Notes under the pieces: model-generated
What the model was told of the DNA's origin: nothing
The model's input: only the letters and a program-made list of their open reading frames with translations
The model's database searches: none
NCBI RefSeq assembly: GCF_029542785.1
Contig: NC_083378.1
Coordinates: 186,001 to 250,000, forward strand
Source: Malassezia japonica
Lineage: Eukaryota > Basidiomycota > Malasseziomycetes > Malasseziales > Malasseziaceae
Length of the DNA: 64,000 nt
Reading direction: 5' to 3'
Part shown: one piece after another, positions 12,166-24,250 of the stretch
Numbering within the stretch: position 1 is the stretch's first letter
Layout of the letters: every line of letters begins with the position of its first letter
Made by a program: the position numbers and the translations under genes

Positions 12166-12223
12166 CACAGCAGGAAGAATGCGCGGCGTTTTTTGCCAGA
12201 CCTCCACTCTTGCGTCATGCACG

Positions 12224-13649
12224 ATGGCGCGTTCCGCCGCGGCCGAGGCATGGCGTGCGGACCTGGAGCGGCTGTACGCTGGACGTGATCAGGGCACGAC
12301 GTACACATGGGCGCTCGACGACGGCCAAGAGTCGGCACATGCAGGTAGGTGGCCTCTCTGATCCAGTGATGGTCCACGCACGGCTGCATGGCGTGCTGCG
12401 CCGATGGCTGCTCCGCTCGCCCTGGCCATGGAAACGCAAGGGGTCGCTGCGGGGCGCACGCGCGGCACGGCTTGTGCGATGCGTCGTCCGGTGGATGTAT
12501 ACCGATAGAGGAGGGGACTGGATCGACGAGCTCGGCACGCACCTCGCAGCACCGCGCGAGGAGGTCTGTGCGTCGATGCAGCCAATCCACAAGGACCTAC
12601 TGGAAGCGGCCAGAGGCGCACGGGGCACAGCCATCGGACAGGGGGTGCAAGTGGATGCGGATTTGTACAAGGCGCGGTGCACACCGAAAGCATCGACGCT
12701 CCGCCACGAACCCGCGCGCATCGTTGCGCAGATGATCTATGCGGCCGACATCCGTACGGAGCTGCGTGACGCACAAGAGGCACTTGATCCGACGTTTCTC
12801 GAGGCGGCCGAAACTCTAGATGCGCTGCACGTCCGCGGCGCGTCCAAGTACGTACGCATGCTCGCATGGGAGCGGACCACGGCCTACCCCGGCCTCGGCA
12901 CCCGCGCTGCGGCGCTCGTGGAGAAGGATGCCGACCTGTTTCCAATGCTCCTGCCGCTCCTCGCTTCGGAGTATGTAGCGCAGTGCTGCACGGACCTGGG
13001 TGCATTCTCTGCAGCGCACCGCGACGCAGTGGTCGCTGCCATCGGCGCGAATCCAGATGCGCTCGTCGCGAGCGTTGCAGCACACCCGCATCCTCCGTAC
13101 GCCCCCCTTTTTCTGAAGCACTTTGAGGCGGCGGTCGCGACACCGACGTGGAAAGAGCTCGTGCGCAAAGGCGACCGTGCTATCGTCGCTGTACTTGGCC
13201 TCGTATCGCACGACCTCACCCCGTCGAACGCCGGCGTGCGGTACGAGCAGCTCGTCGGCCACGTCCTCCTTGCTGACGAGCCGCCGTGGCCGAGCGGGTC
13301 GGTCTTGGCCTCGCTCGAGGAGCTTCGCGATACAATTGTGCGGTACCTCCAGCACCACTGGGTCGCGGTGCGTGCCATGCACGGATTTGAGCCACTGGCC
13401 AACTGGTGCATCAAAGAGCTGAGCGCCGCGCTCGACGTCGATGCGCACGCGCTACGCGAGCATTCCAAGCCGAGCAACCCCCAAGTGTCGGCGCGCTCCT
13501 CCGTCTTTGCCATGACGTCGGCCGGCCTCGGCGATCGCGGCGCGGAGCGCGACCCACCCGAGCTGCGCCGCGGCCCCGTGAGCATGCACGCTGCAGTGGT
13601 GAACAAGCAGGCAGCGCGTGTCGCTGTTGCTACGGGTCATGTAAACTAA
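12224..13649 (+). CDS. Uncharacterised predicted alpha-helical protein
   Basis: Exons 12224..12344 and 12367..13649 with one 22-nt intron (donor GTAGGT, branch CTGAT) give 467 residues starting MARSAAAEAWRADL. I do not recognise the family. Most of the protein looks helical and repeat-like (ALDPTFLEAAETLDALHV, KYVRMLAWERT, LFPMLLPLLASEYVAQCC, YAPLFLKHFEAAV, ELRDTIVRYLQHHWVAVRAM), as in helical-repeat scaffold proteins, and there is no transmembrane segment or signal peptide. The C-terminal 60 residues are polar. A very weak resemblance of layout to NELF-C/D (TH1) proteins was considered but is not supported by any clear motif. The stop codon TAA at 13647..13649 overlaps the stop of convergent PRI1. 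Confidence 0.7.
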
Positions 13650-15061
13650 AAGTCGAGCGAGTGCTTGGTCGTAGCGCGCTTTGCGTCGCGCATCTCGCGC
13701 AGGAGCTTGGCCGAGGCGCGGTCGAACTGCTCGACATACGGCCGGAGACTCGTCTTTTCCCACTCGCCTTTGGTGTGCGAGTTGGGCGACGCATCCGGGT
13801 GCTGCGCCTCGTACTTGTTCAGCTCGCGCAAGAGCTGGGCGACGGTCGGCGCGCCGGTCTGCGGGTCAAAGCCCTGGATCTGCTCGAGCTCAAGGGGAAC
13901 ACAGATGCGCCCTGTCGAGGGATGCACGACAAACGGTGACTTGAGCAAGTGGTTCTGGCGCTTACTCACTTCCGAGTCGATGCGGGGATAGGTATACTGC
14001 AGCACGATATCCTCGAGTGCCGCGATCCACGCAAGCCGCGCGCGTTCTGCGCTGCGCGACGCGGCGTCCAGCACGTCGTCCCACTTTTGCACGCTCGAGC
14101 GCGGCGCCGCGGACCACTTGTTCTGCAAGCGTCCCACCGCCTCGGTCTCGTTCGCAGGAAGGAGGGCGAGCAGCGTTTCCCAGCGCTCCTGCTCGCGGAA
14201 GCAGTCCTGGTCGCGAAGGATCACGTCAAAGAATGCGCGCTGGAGCGGCCCCCGCGCAGCGGACGACTGCCCATTTGACCCCGAATTCGCGAGGACATCC
14301 GCGCCGAGTGCGCGGCGCAAGCTCGGGTGCAGCGCACGCGGCGCTCCCGGCGCGGCGGAGCCGAGCGAGACCTTTTTGGCCTGGTTCGCGCTGCCGCGGA
14401 TCACTTCCGTCCAGCCGACGAGCGCCTTGCGGGCCTCGTCCGGAAGACCTCGTGCCTCTGGATCGGATACCCAGCAGTGGATACCACGGCGGCCCGAGTA
14501 GACCCAGATCAGGTGGCGGAACCCAAAGTCTTCGCGGAGCACGCTGTCGAGCACCTCGACGGCGACCGCAATCAGGCGCCAGCACCTGGCGCAGATGCTC
14601 TTGTCCGAGCAGCATGTCCGGATCTCGTCATAGTCCGTCATATCAATATCGAATACGAGCTCGCGCTCGACCGGGCGAAAGGTCGCCTTCTGCATCGTCT
14701 TGCGGTCCTTGGGCTTGGCACTGTACACGGGCCCAATTTCGAAACGCGACGGATTCAAGCGACAGACCTCCTTCTTCCAGTCGTCCCAGCTCGAAAAAGA
14801 CTGGTAACGCAGGTATGCATCGTTCTGTAGCGTAAACGCAAATTCACGGTTGGTAAAGCTGCGCGTCAAGGCCACGTCCTGGTTCAGCCAGGTGAACAAG
14901 GAGCGAAACGGCAGGAGGCGGCGGTAGTACGCCAGCAGCGCCATGGGGTCCACCGACTCGTCGCGATCGAGCTCACGCTCGTCGACCGTCGCGAGCACAT
15001 CGTCCAGGCTCGTATCCGTGTACAACGGCGCAGCGGCTGCGCTCCGTTCCGGCGCCTGCAT
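13646..15061 (-). CDS. PRI1: DNA primase small (catalytic) subunit
   Basis: Catalytic subunit of primase in the DNA polymerase alpha-primase complex; makes RNA primers for replication. A single 471-residue exon. Visible family motifs: LPFRSLFTWLN and SFTNREFAFTL near the N-terminus, the metal-binding VFDIDMTDYDE near residue 135, a zinc motif of cysteines (RTCCSDKSICARCW), and the active-site segment YSGRRGIHCWVSD. The C-terminal part contains LKSPFVVHPSTGRICVPL, strongly conserved in eukaryotic primases. Length agrees with other eukaryotic PriS proteins (about 400-500 residues). The start at 15061 has no earlier in-frame alternative with family similarity. The stop (TAG on the minus strand, 13646..13648) is interlocked with the stop of the convergent gene. 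Confidence 0.95.
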   Translation of the reverse strand: MQAPERSAAAAPLYTDTSLDDVLATVDERELDRDESVDPMALLAYYRRLLPFRSLFTWLNQDVALTRSFTNREFAFTLQNDAYLRYQSFSSWDDWKKEVCRLNPSRFEIGPVYSAKPKDRKTMQKATFRPVERELVFDIDMTDYDEIRTCCSDKSICARCWRLIAVAVEVLDSVLREDFGFRHLIWVYSGRRGIHCWVSDPEARGLPDEARKALVGWTEVIRGSANQAKKVSLGSAAPGAPRALHPSLRRALGADVLANSGSNGQSSAARGPLQRAFFDVILRDQDCFREQERWETLLALLPANETEAVGRLQNKWSAAPRSSVQKWDDVLDAASRSAERARLAWIAALEDIVLQYTYPRIDSEVSKRQNHLLKSPFVVHPSTGRICVPLELEQIQGFDPQTGAPTVAQLLRELNKYEAQHPDASPNSHTKGEWEKTSLRPYVEQFDRASAKLLREMRDAKRATTKHSLDF

Positions 15062-15118
15062 GGTCGTGTCGCTCTACGCGTCGCGCGCGCGTCGCTGACT
15101 CAGCTCTCCACCTCCACC

Positions 15119-15876
15119 ATGCCGCGGTGGAATGGGGCGCGGACCAAGATCCAGCTGAAGCTCGCGATTCAGCGCGCGCGTATGCTGCAGGAGAAGAAGG
15201 AGTCGCTTGCGAAGCAGGCGCGGCGTGAGATTGCAGACCTCGTGCAGCGAGGCAAGATGGAGACGGCGCACGTCAAGACCGAGTCGCTGATTATGGAGGA
15301 CGTGCACATTGAGTTGCTCGAGCTGCTCGAGCTGTACTGCGAGACGCTGCACGCGCGGTTTGCGCTGCTGGAGCTGAATACGTACGTCGCCTATCTAAGA
15401 CAGGACAGAGCCCGAGGACGCAGTCAAGGAGCCGCTCATGGGACTGCTGCATGCCGCGCACCGCACCGAGCTGCCCGAGCTGCATGTCTTGCGCGATATG
15501 CTCGCGGCGCGGTACGGTGCCGAGCTCGCGCAGGCGGCGCTCGACAATGCGGATGAGTGTGTCTCGCCGCGGGTCACTAAAAAGCTCGCGTTCCACATGC
15601 CGCCGGAGGAGCTTGTTCATGCGTATCTAAGCGAGAGTAGGTCGAGCGACTAACCCAGTATGCAAAGCGTACGAAGTGCCATTTGGCGACGATGTAGAGA
15701 CAGGGACAGAAGTCGTGCAAGGCGGGAACGAGGGTGCGACAGCGACCGACGCTGCAGACGCGCCCGAGAAAGCCGCCCCAAGCGCCCCTGCCGACACATC
15801 GCCCCCGGCCGCTGCCGCGCCGTCCGAATGGGATGCGCTCATGAACCGGTTTGCGGCGCTCAAAAAACGTTCATAA
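15119..15876 (+). CDS. IST1: IST1 (ESCRT-III-associated regulator)
   Basis: ESCRT-III-like protein that recruits or regulates Vps4 at endosomes. Exons 15119..15381, 15404..15636 and 15659..15876, with two 22-nt introns, give 237 residues. The IST1 domain is clear: KIQLKLAIQRARMLQEKKE, ARREIADLVQRGKMETA, ESLIMEDVHIELLELLELYCE, then TEPEDAVKEPLMGLLHAAHRTE, ELHVLRDMLAARYG and PPEELVHAYLSEICKAYEVPF, the last two residue blocks being joined only after removal of intron 2. A short acidic/Ala-rich linker leads to a C-terminal WDALMNRFAALKK, which resembles the MIM1 motif bound by MIT domains of Vps4. Only 16 bp separate its stop from that of the convergent PH-domain gene. Confidence 0.93.
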
Positions 15877-15892
15877 ACATATACATCACTAT

Positions 15893-18398
15893 TTATGCGG
15901 CCATTGGCGTGGGGTGTGCAGCCGACGAGTGCCGGTGCGTGTCGCGTGGCGAGCGGTCTCTGCCGAGGGCGACCGCTTCGCCGCCACGGCGCCGGCGCCG
16001 GCGGCGCGGGAGCGTCATAAACTTGGGCATCGGCCGGCCGTCGAGGTCCATCGACACGTTGATCGCGGCCTGCAGCGCCTCGATCCAGTCCACCACATGG
16101 AAATCGTTGCGGGTCTGAATCAAGAACTGCTCGCCTTCGAGGCGGACGCGAATAACGTGGCGGCGCTTGGTGTAGTCCGCCGCCAGTCCGCATTCGCCGC
16201 GCTGTAACGAATAAGAGCGGATATGGTGCTCTTTCAGTGCCTGTTTGAGCGTGTCGAGCTGCGCAGCGACCCCTGGATCGGCCTCCTTGGCGTGCGATGC
16301 GAACGACAAGAGCGTCGAGCCGAGCGCCAGGCCCTTGTTCACCAGCCCGTTGTGCCAGTGGTGCTCATCGTGACCCGGCAGGTCGTGAGCGTTGGGCGTG
16401 TGGTCTGTCGGCTCGCACGACTCGCTCATCGGCACCGTGTGCACATGCGTCGTGGCATGCAGGTCCCACAGCGCCACGGGGTCGGAGCCCTTGGCGTACA
16501 AAGAAGATATATCGGTATCGTAGAGGTGCAGCGTCGTGCCATGCAGGACAAAGTAGCAGCGTTCCCAGCTGCGCACCTTGGCCGGCTCGCCCGGCGCACT
16601 AAGCTCCATCTTGCGGGGCAAAAAGCCCTCAATGTGCACGGTACACTGGTAGTTGGGCAGATCCTCCTCGCCGTCCTTGGGCGAGGGCTGGAGGACCCAC
16701 GGCTCGTGGAACACCTCGCCAAAGCTCACCAGGCGCGGGCGGCGCGAAATCGAGTAGCGCTGCGTCGGCCCGTGGCCCAAACTCTGAAGCGATTGGTTCA
16801 CACGCTGCAAGATCGATTGGGGATCCACCGGGTTGAAGGAACGGGGACTGCGCGGTGCGCCCCAATCGAGGTCCTTCATGTCCTCGGTCGAGGGCGACTC
16901 TTGCGCGGCAGCCTCTCTCTCGGCACCTTGGTCTTGCGACAGACGCAGCTGTGAGGCCGCACGGCGCTTCCAGAGCGGCGTGCGCGTAGGATCCGACGTG
17001 CGTCCCATGCGCCCGAACGAGTCCTGCATCTCTTCCGGCTCCTCGGCCTCGGCGAGGCTCAGCGGCCCCATCTCGGGGGGGCTCTCTGCGATGGGCGAAT
17101 GGGCGACCGACGCGCGTGCGGATGCTTCGTGGAAGTACTCTTCCGCCGGCGTTCCCGGCACCGTCGCGACGTACGGCGAGACAAAGAGCGAGGGCGAGCG
17201 CGAGACGGTCGGCGTACCGCGGTGCGACGGCGCAGCCGATGCAGACGGCGAGCCGGGGCGCGACGTCATCCACAGCGCAGGCTGGCCGATGGACGAGGCA
17301 CGGCGCCGGAACGAGATGGCCGACGGCGTGAGCGGCGGCGCTGCACCGCCTGTCCCGATCGGCGTCGTGGCGAGCGATGCACCGGGCGACGCGCGGCGGG
17401 GCGAGTCGGAAAAGTAGCTCGTCTCGCCGTGCTCCATTGGCGTCATGGACAGGCTGCCACGGAGCGATGCGTGGCTCTCGCGGGGCGACGGCATGCCCCG
17501 CAGCGTCGCATGGCTCTCGCGGAGCGACGGCGACGGCAGCGCCGACGAACGCAGCGTGCCGCGGCGGCTCAGCCCGCCCCCGCCGGCCGACTCGCGCGCG
17601 CTTATGTTGAGCGACGGCCCACGGCTGTGCGACATGCGGCGCGACCAGCTCTGCGCTCCAGCAGCGCTCGGCGTAGCCGAAATGCGGCGTACCGAACTCG
17701 GTCCCGCGCCTTGGTCCGCGTACTCGTGAAAGCGAGGCGTCATGGTGCCCGACTGGTACGACGTCGACTGGCGCGGCGTGGCAAAGCCGCTCGTCGGGAT
17801 GGGAATCTGCTCAGCGACCGAGTGCGGCACCGGATAGAGGAACGGCATGCGTGCCTCGTGCTCCTCGCGTGCGTGCACATGCTCGTCCTCGTCCTCGGTC
17901 TCGGTCTCGGTATCGTCGGCCGTGTCGGTCTCGTCTTCGACCGAGGTGTGGCTCTCTGTGCCTGACTGGAGTGAGGCAATGCTCTGCGCGCTCGACGCCA
18001 TGTGCTCTGTAGGTGAGAGCGACGAGACGATCGCATCAGGCAGGGCGGGCGCCGCGTGCGGCTGCTGGATATTTTGGGGCACCGCTGCGCCGTACTCTGG
18101 CGCATTCAGTGGCTCGGGCGGCTGCGTGCGCGGCTGCGTCGAGGTCCACCGCAGCGCCTTGTGGTTGATCGGATCATCCGACACTGCAATCTTGGGCGCG
18201 GGCTGCGGCATCTCTGTACGGGGCCGCGACGCACTCAAGCCGCTCATGCCGGGCGGCGCACGTGTGTCTTCTGGCGCACGCTCCTCCGTGGTGCTTTTGG
18301 CGAGCAGTGCATTTTGCTTGGATGGCGGCGGGATATTGGTGACCTGTGTGAGCCATAACACCTACCCAATTCCAACGGCTGCCTTGCTCTTCGGACAT
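15893..18398 (-). CDS. PH-domain protein with long disordered N-terminus
   Basis: Exon 1 is 33 nt (18366..18398, MSEEQGSRWNW), intron 18344..18365 is 22 nt, exon 2 is 15893..18343; product 827 residues. About 570 residues are low complexity and rich in Ser, Pro and Thr, with an acidic patch (DETDTADDTETETEDEDE) and SRRGTLRSS-type basic phosphosite-like stretches. A PH-like fold follows from about residue 578: VHIEGFLPRKMEL, then RSWERCYFVLHGTTLHLYD, a long loop, and RHVIRVRLEGEQFLIQTRNDFHVVDWIEALQAAINV ending at about 785. This suggests membrane phosphoinositide binding or a scaffold role, known only by domain. The tail is Arg-rich (PRRRRRRRGG). I do not recognise a named orthologue. It shares a 159-bp divergent promoter with RFA1. 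Confidence 0.82.
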
Positions 18399-18557
18399 CT
18401 CCTACGCGCCGACGCCAGGCAGATCAGCGGCAGCGTTCACCAGTCGCTCGAGCATCCTAATATCGGCCGAGGCGAGGTCGTCTGACGGCCGAGGCCACGT
18501 GGGGCGCGTCGCGTCCCGACGCGAAGCAACACGTTCATTTGCCACCGAACGCGCACC

Positions 18558-20437
18558 ATGTCGGCGGAAGAGCTTACGGAAGGCGTGATTGCGCGCATGC
18601 TCGACTCGGCGGACGGCAGCGGGGCTGTTGACCCCGTGTGCCAGATCCTGAGCTTGAAGAAGCTGCAGACGAGCAACGCGAGCGCGAACGTCAGCGAGCG
18701 CTACCGCGTCGTGCTCAGCGACGGCGTGTACTACGCACAAGCCATGCTCGCGACGCAGCTCAAGCCGCTCGTCGAGAACCAGACGCTGGATAAGAACATG
18801 GTCGTGCGGATCACGCAATACACGGCCAACACGGTTCAGAACCGCAAGATCCTTATTCTGCTCAACCTCGAGGTGCTCTCGCCGGCGCTGCCGCACCGCA
18901 TTGGCAATCCCCAGAACATCGAGACGGCGGCGCAAGGCGCGCAGCCTGCGCAGGGTGCGCAGCCCGCCGCGACTGCCCCGCAGCCCCAGCCGTCGGTCGG
19001 CGCGCAGGCGCTGTCGCGCACGAGCGCGCCGGCGAGCCGCGGCGTGAGCAAGTCGTCGTCGGGCCTGCCGGTGTACCCGATCGAGGCCTTGTCGCCGTAC
19101 CAGAACAAATGGACGATCAAGGCGCGTGTTACGCTCAAGTCCGACATCAAGCACTGGTCGAACGCGCGCGGCGACGGCAAGCTCTTTAGCGTGAATTTGC
19201 TCGATGAGAGCGGCGAGATCCGCGCGACGGGCTTCAACGACGCGGTCGACCGCTTCTACCCCCTGCTGCAGGAGAACAAGGTGTACTTCATCAGCAAGGC
19301 CAAGGTGAACATTGCCAAGAAGCAGTTTAGCTCGCTCCCGAACGAGTACGAGATCGCGCTTGAGAGCAACTCGGAGATCGAGGAGTGCACCGAGGCGAGC
19401 GACGTGCCGGAAGTCAAGTACCAGTTTGTGCCGATCGACCAGCTCACCAACGTCGAGCCGAACCAGACGACAGACGTGATCACGATCCTCGACGGCTACA
19501 CGGACGTGTCGGAAATCGTGTCCAAGGCGACGCAGCGCCCGATCAAGAAGCGCGAGCTTACGCTGATCGACAGCAGCGGCATGAGCGTGCGCCTCACGCT
19601 GTGGGGCCAGCAGGCCGAGAACTTTGAAAAGACGATTGCGGGCGAGGAAAAGCCGGTGCTTGCGTTCAAGGGCGTCAAGGTGAGCGACTTTGGCGGCCGC
19701 AGTCTCTCCATGTTCTCCTCCTCGTCCATGTCGATCAACCCGGACATCCCAGAGAGCCACGGCCTCCGCGGATGGTACGACAACGAGGGCAACGCTGCCC
19801 AGATCAAGTCGTTTACGCGCGCCGAGGCGGGGCCGCCTGGCCAGGGCGGCGCGATGCGCCCGAACGAGCGCCGCACGCTCGAGCAGGTCAAGGACGAGTC
19901 GCTGGGCACCTCGTTCGAGCGCGCCGACTACTTCAACACCCGCGCGACGATACTCTACATTCGCCCCAACAACCTGTACTATACCGCGTGCCCTGAGTGC
20001 AACAAAAAGGTTATGGACGAGGGCGACGGATGGCGCTGCGAGAAGTGCGACCGCTCTTTCCCGGAGCCGGTGCGCCGCTACATTTTCTCGGCCAACATTG
20101 CGGACTACTCGGGCCAGATCTGGATCAGCGGCTTTAATGAGATCGGATGCCTGCTTCTGGGCATGACTGCCGACGAGCTCGATGCGATTCGCGTACGTGG
20201 ATTTACTCACACAGAATGAGAACGAGGGCGAATTCAAGGCGGTGCTCCAGCGCGCCGTCGGCCGCGTCATGCTCTTTAGCTGCCGCGCCAAGCAGGAGAC
20301 GTTCAACGTACGTACATTGGCTCACACAGGACACGAATCGCGTGCGCTACACTGCGACGCAGGCCGTGCCGGTCGACTTCGCCAAGGCGGGCCACGAGCT
20401 CGCCGAATCGATCCAGGGGCTGATGGTAGCACACTAA
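18558..20437 (+). CDS. RFA1: Replication protein A large subunit (RPA70)
   Basis: Main single-stranded-DNA-binding subunit of RPA, used in replication, repair and recombination. Exons 18558..20192, 20215..20307 and 20330..20437, with two 22-nt introns in phase 0, give 611 residues. Order: N-terminal OB fold (residues 1-110), Gln/Pro/Ala linker, DBD-A (VYPIEALSPYQNKWTIKARV, RGDGKLFSVNLLDESGEI), DBD-B (DVITILDGYTDVSEIV, ELTLIDSSGMSVRLTLWG), then DBD-C with the zinc ribbon CPECNKKV...RCEKC near residue 477. Both introns are inside the C-terminal DBD-C; reading through either would truncate the protein (ATADELDAIR|NENEGEFKAV and KQETFN|DTNRVRY). Length matches the family. Its stop is 25 bp from the convergent RING gene. 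Confidence 0.96.
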
Positions 20438-20462
20438 ATAGTGCATTCGATGCTATGGTACA

Positions 20463-23400
20463 TTACTCTACCACGTCACGACGACAGAGGGGACACAGCC
20501 GGCTGGCACGCAGAAGCTCCACTGTGCACTGGTCGTGGAATCTAGGTTAGGGGCGGGGACGTACATGTGAACACAGGGAAAGATGCAGGCCAGCTGGCCT
20601 TCGCGGAACTGGTTGAGACAGATGCCACAGCGGTCGACACGGACGCCGACGACGCTCAGCTTTTGTTTCACTTTGCCGGACGACGATACACGCCGGTGCT
20701 CGAGCTCGACGCGGCCGACAGGAATGCTCTGCAGCTCCTCTTGCGTCAGCGACGAAGCGGCACTCGCAGGGCCGAGGAACTCGCCAAGAAGCGTCGCCCA
20801 CTCGTACTGCATCGAGGGATTGTCGAGCTGCGCCACCGCCACGTCCAGGTCCGTGACCGAGGGAGCGTGCAGCGGGGATGGGGGGACTGTCGCGTCGGAG
20901 CCGGCGACAGAAGAGGTAGTAGTGGGGCCCGAAGGCGTAGAAGCTTCGGACAGCGAGGGGATGGGTGCAGGCGCGGGCGGGGCGGGCACCGAACGTGGCA
21001 CGGCCGCAGGAACAGTGGCTGGTTCGGAAGCGAGTACCGAGACAGGTTCCCGGACAGGCGCCCGGACTGCCTCCCGGACAGGCGCCCCGACGGGCATGCC
21101 AACATGCTCAGGTACAGACCCGCGCACTGGGACAGAGCTTGGCACAGCAGCGGGTTCTGTAGACACTGCAGGCACGGCAGGCACAGGCGCAGCTGGCACT
21201 GCACGCGCTGCAGGCACAGCCGGCACAGCAGGCACCGCGTCCGGCACCGACGCTGGAACAATGCCGGGCACCGAGCCTTGCATCGCCTCCAATGCCTCTC
21301 GTGCTTCTGCGTGCGCACTGGGCCGAGCAGGCACCGGCGGCACGTCCCTCTCCCGCGGCGGCGGCGGCGGCGCACGGCGACGTGGACGCACAGGCGTCGT
21401 GTGCGCCGCGTCTTCGCCTTGCGCCGCCTCGTCGTCCCGCGAGTACGTCCGCGTCGGCGGAAAGTGGCGCGTCGCTGCCGTAATGGTTGGCAGGCGAGAA
21501 TGGCTGGGAAGAGGCGCCGCCGACGATCGGGGGTTCGTAAAGGCGCCGCCATAGTGGCTCATCGAGCGGGACAGACCGCCTTCGGTCTCGGGACGTACCG
21601 AAGGCATCGCACGCTCCAAGTACGCCTCGAGCGATGCAAGTCCTTCACGATCGTACACATTCGCACGCTGCAGCACCTCGTGCGACGCGTCCGAGGCCGT
21701 GTGGGCCGGCAACTGCATCTCGCGCAGCTGGTCGTACGCCGTACGCAGGAATGGAACCTGCGACGGCGGCGGCGGCGGGAGAGGACGGTCGCGTACTGGG
21801 CGGCGGATCGGCGACGGCGCCGGCGGCGCAGGGCGGCGTGCGCGGTGCACCGCCGAGACCGACGGCGGAGTGTATGTGGTATCAGGGACAGCCGAGGGGC
21901 GCGGTGGGTCTTTGGCAGGCACCTCGGGTGCCTCGCTCTGCAGAGGCACCGCCACGCTCGGCTCGACCGGCGCTGAGGCGGAAGCGGCGGGTGGCTGGGC
22001 AGCCGTGCGCACTTTCTGCTCGGCGTGCTTGTGCGGCCGTGCATGGCGTGCTTTGGAGCGCCGGGGAAGCGAGTCGAGCGCGACAGCTGCGGCCGTCGCC
22101 GTGTGCTCGGTAGGTGCGCTGCTGAGGTGGGACCGCAGCGCTGGTGCAGGCACCAGCGGCGACGTTGCACTTGCAGGTGCAGGCGACACCGCATCTCCAG
22201 CCCGGGGGGCTTCGGAAAAAGGCGCAGCAGGAGCAGGAGCAGGGATCATAAGGGAGGGTAGAGGCTGCGAAGCTCCAGCGCTCTTGGGCTGCGGCTCGGC
22301 GGGAAGGGGGGCGAGCGGAGCCTCGGGTGCCTCGGCACTGGGTGCAGAGGTCTTGACAGGCAGCGAGGCCGAGGGAGCAGCCAGAGCAGGCTGGTTAAGA
22401 GCCGGAGCTCGCGCGTCGGAAAGAGGTGCCGGCACCGGATCGGGGCCGCTGGGAACTGGCGCAGGTTCTTCGGCAAGAGGCGCCGGCACCGGCTCGGGGC
22501 TACTAGGAGCTGGCGCAGGTTCCTCGGCAAGAGGCAGCGGCTCTGGCTCGGCTGCAATGTGAGTTGACACGCGCGCCTCGGCAGGCACGCGCTCCGCAGC
22601 ACTGGGCAAAGCAGGCGTCTCGGCAGCAGGCGCCGATGGCCGAGCCTCGGCGGCTTCTCCTTTGCCCAGCTCCTCGTCCCCAAGGGGAAACCCACCAGGA
22701 ATGGGCGCAGGCACAGCATCTTGCGTAGCACTGCTCGCCAGACTCTCGTCGTGCACCTCTTGACTCTCGGACGAGCTGTCGGTGAGGCCGTGCTCGTCCG
22801 ATTCGTCGCCACTTGCCTCTTCGCTCGACGTCTCGCTTCCGGTGTCACGCACGACACGCGGCGGCGCCGACGGGACTTCGGTAAAGCGCTGTCCGGCAAT
22901 GCTGTCGTCCGAGTCGCTCGACACTTCGCTTTCGCTCTCGAGAACGGCACCGCCCGGCACCAGCGACGTCTGTACTTGCGGCGGCGGCGCACGGGGCAGC
23001 GTGCGGTCGAGTTCGGCGAACGCGGCAAAAAGGCGCTCCTGCGCCGGGTCGCCCGGGGCTTGCGCGCGCTCGTTTTGGATGCCACGCAGACGTGGTCCGC
23101 GCAGTGCACGGCGCATATCCTCGTCGTACCGACGCAGTGCTTCCAGTGCATCGTGCTCTGTCTGCCACTCGGACTCGGAATCTGACGAGTCCTGTGCCGG
23201 CGCCTCGTCGCTCGACTCGATATCGCTCGGCGCCTCGGACGGCTCGCCCGACAGCGGCGCAGGTGCCCGGACGACTTGGAGAATATTGGACGGGTCCCGG
23301 GGCGTGATCGGCGCTGGGGGCCGGCGTGCGGGGCCTGCACGGCGCACCGTGCCTACACGCGCCGCTCCCATACGCACCGTGCCTGTGCGGCTGACTTGTG

Positions 23401-24250
23401 CCGAACGTGCGGTCGGTCCCAGCAGGCTCAGGCGCTGTTCGCCTCGGATCGGCGGCGCAAGTGCGCGGCGCTCGCCTTCTTCCGGCACCTCGCCGGCCAT
23501 GCGTCGTGCCATGCGCGCGACACGCTCTTCGAGGCTGTACCCCTCCATGCGATCAGCCTCCCATGCCGCGCGCTGTTGCAAAGTAAGGGGATCGGCCGCC
23601 TCGGGCTCGCTCTCTGCGTCGCCGTCCGACTCGCGATCACTTGTAAATGGCGGCGGCGGGCTATTTGGCACAGGAGGATCCGGCGGCCGTGTCGCCGTCA
23701 CGGCCGCAAACGCGGGCGGTGCGTCGACTAGGTCTGGATCCGATACACCTGGCATGGCATAGATCTCGTCCCAAACATTCAAGCGGCGGTCCCACGGGCT
23801 CGTGACCGACTGTTGCAGCGCGTCCGCAGGCGGATCCACCGCAAGCTGCGGCCGCTCTGCGCTGCGTGCCGTGCTCCTAGCGCGCACTTCGCCCGACGCG
23901 CCGTTCGGCCGTCCCACGCGGGGTGCCGACTGGCCGTGGGAGCCCGTGCGCGGCCGCGGCCCCTGCGCCTCCTGTGCAAGTTCTCGCAAATCAGACACGC
24001 TCGCACGTCCGTGCTGCGATACCAAGAACCGTGGGGGCCGTGCAGCCGCCGCGCGCCGGTCTTTCCCACGACGGCGGCGCATGTTGTCTGGGGCGGTGAG
24101 CGTCACGCGCCCAAAGTGGTTCTCGATATTTGTGAGAAATGGCGCGGTCGCCTGAGACGACGCCGCGTCACATCCATCAAACGTCGCGTTCGCGTCGCTC
24201 GAGGCCTCCTCCGTGGCGCGTGCGCGGCTTGCGTCTGTGGGCCCCGCCAT
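20463..24250 (-). CDS. Large RING-H2 finger protein, probable E3 ubiquitin ligase
   Basis: Exons 20565..24250 and 20463..20541, with a 23-nt intron 20542..20564, give 1254 residues. Nearly all of the protein is predicted disordered: Ser/Asp/Glu-rich stretches, long Pro/Ala tracts with repeated EEPAPxPSxPxPVPAPL units around 22400-22560, and a Val/Pro/Ala-rich run near 21060-21260. The only recognisable domain is a C-terminal RING-H2: CGICLNQFREGQLACIFPCVH followed after the intron by IFHDQCTVELLRASRLCPLCRRDVVE. The intron splits the RING between the first His and its partner, so the unspliced frame has only half of the zinc ligands. The start is the ATG at 24250; the open frame further upstream begins with GTG. 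Substrates are unknown. Confidence 0.85.

Noticed and set aside
12166..12222. N-terminal extension of the PLP decarboxylase
   Set aside because: The frame is open but begins with GTG and overlaps the divergent gene's start region; the first ATG at 12165 is adequate.
18402..20306. A 634-codon minus-strand frame opposite RFA1
   Set aside because: Shadow frame; RFA1 on the plus strand is unambiguous.
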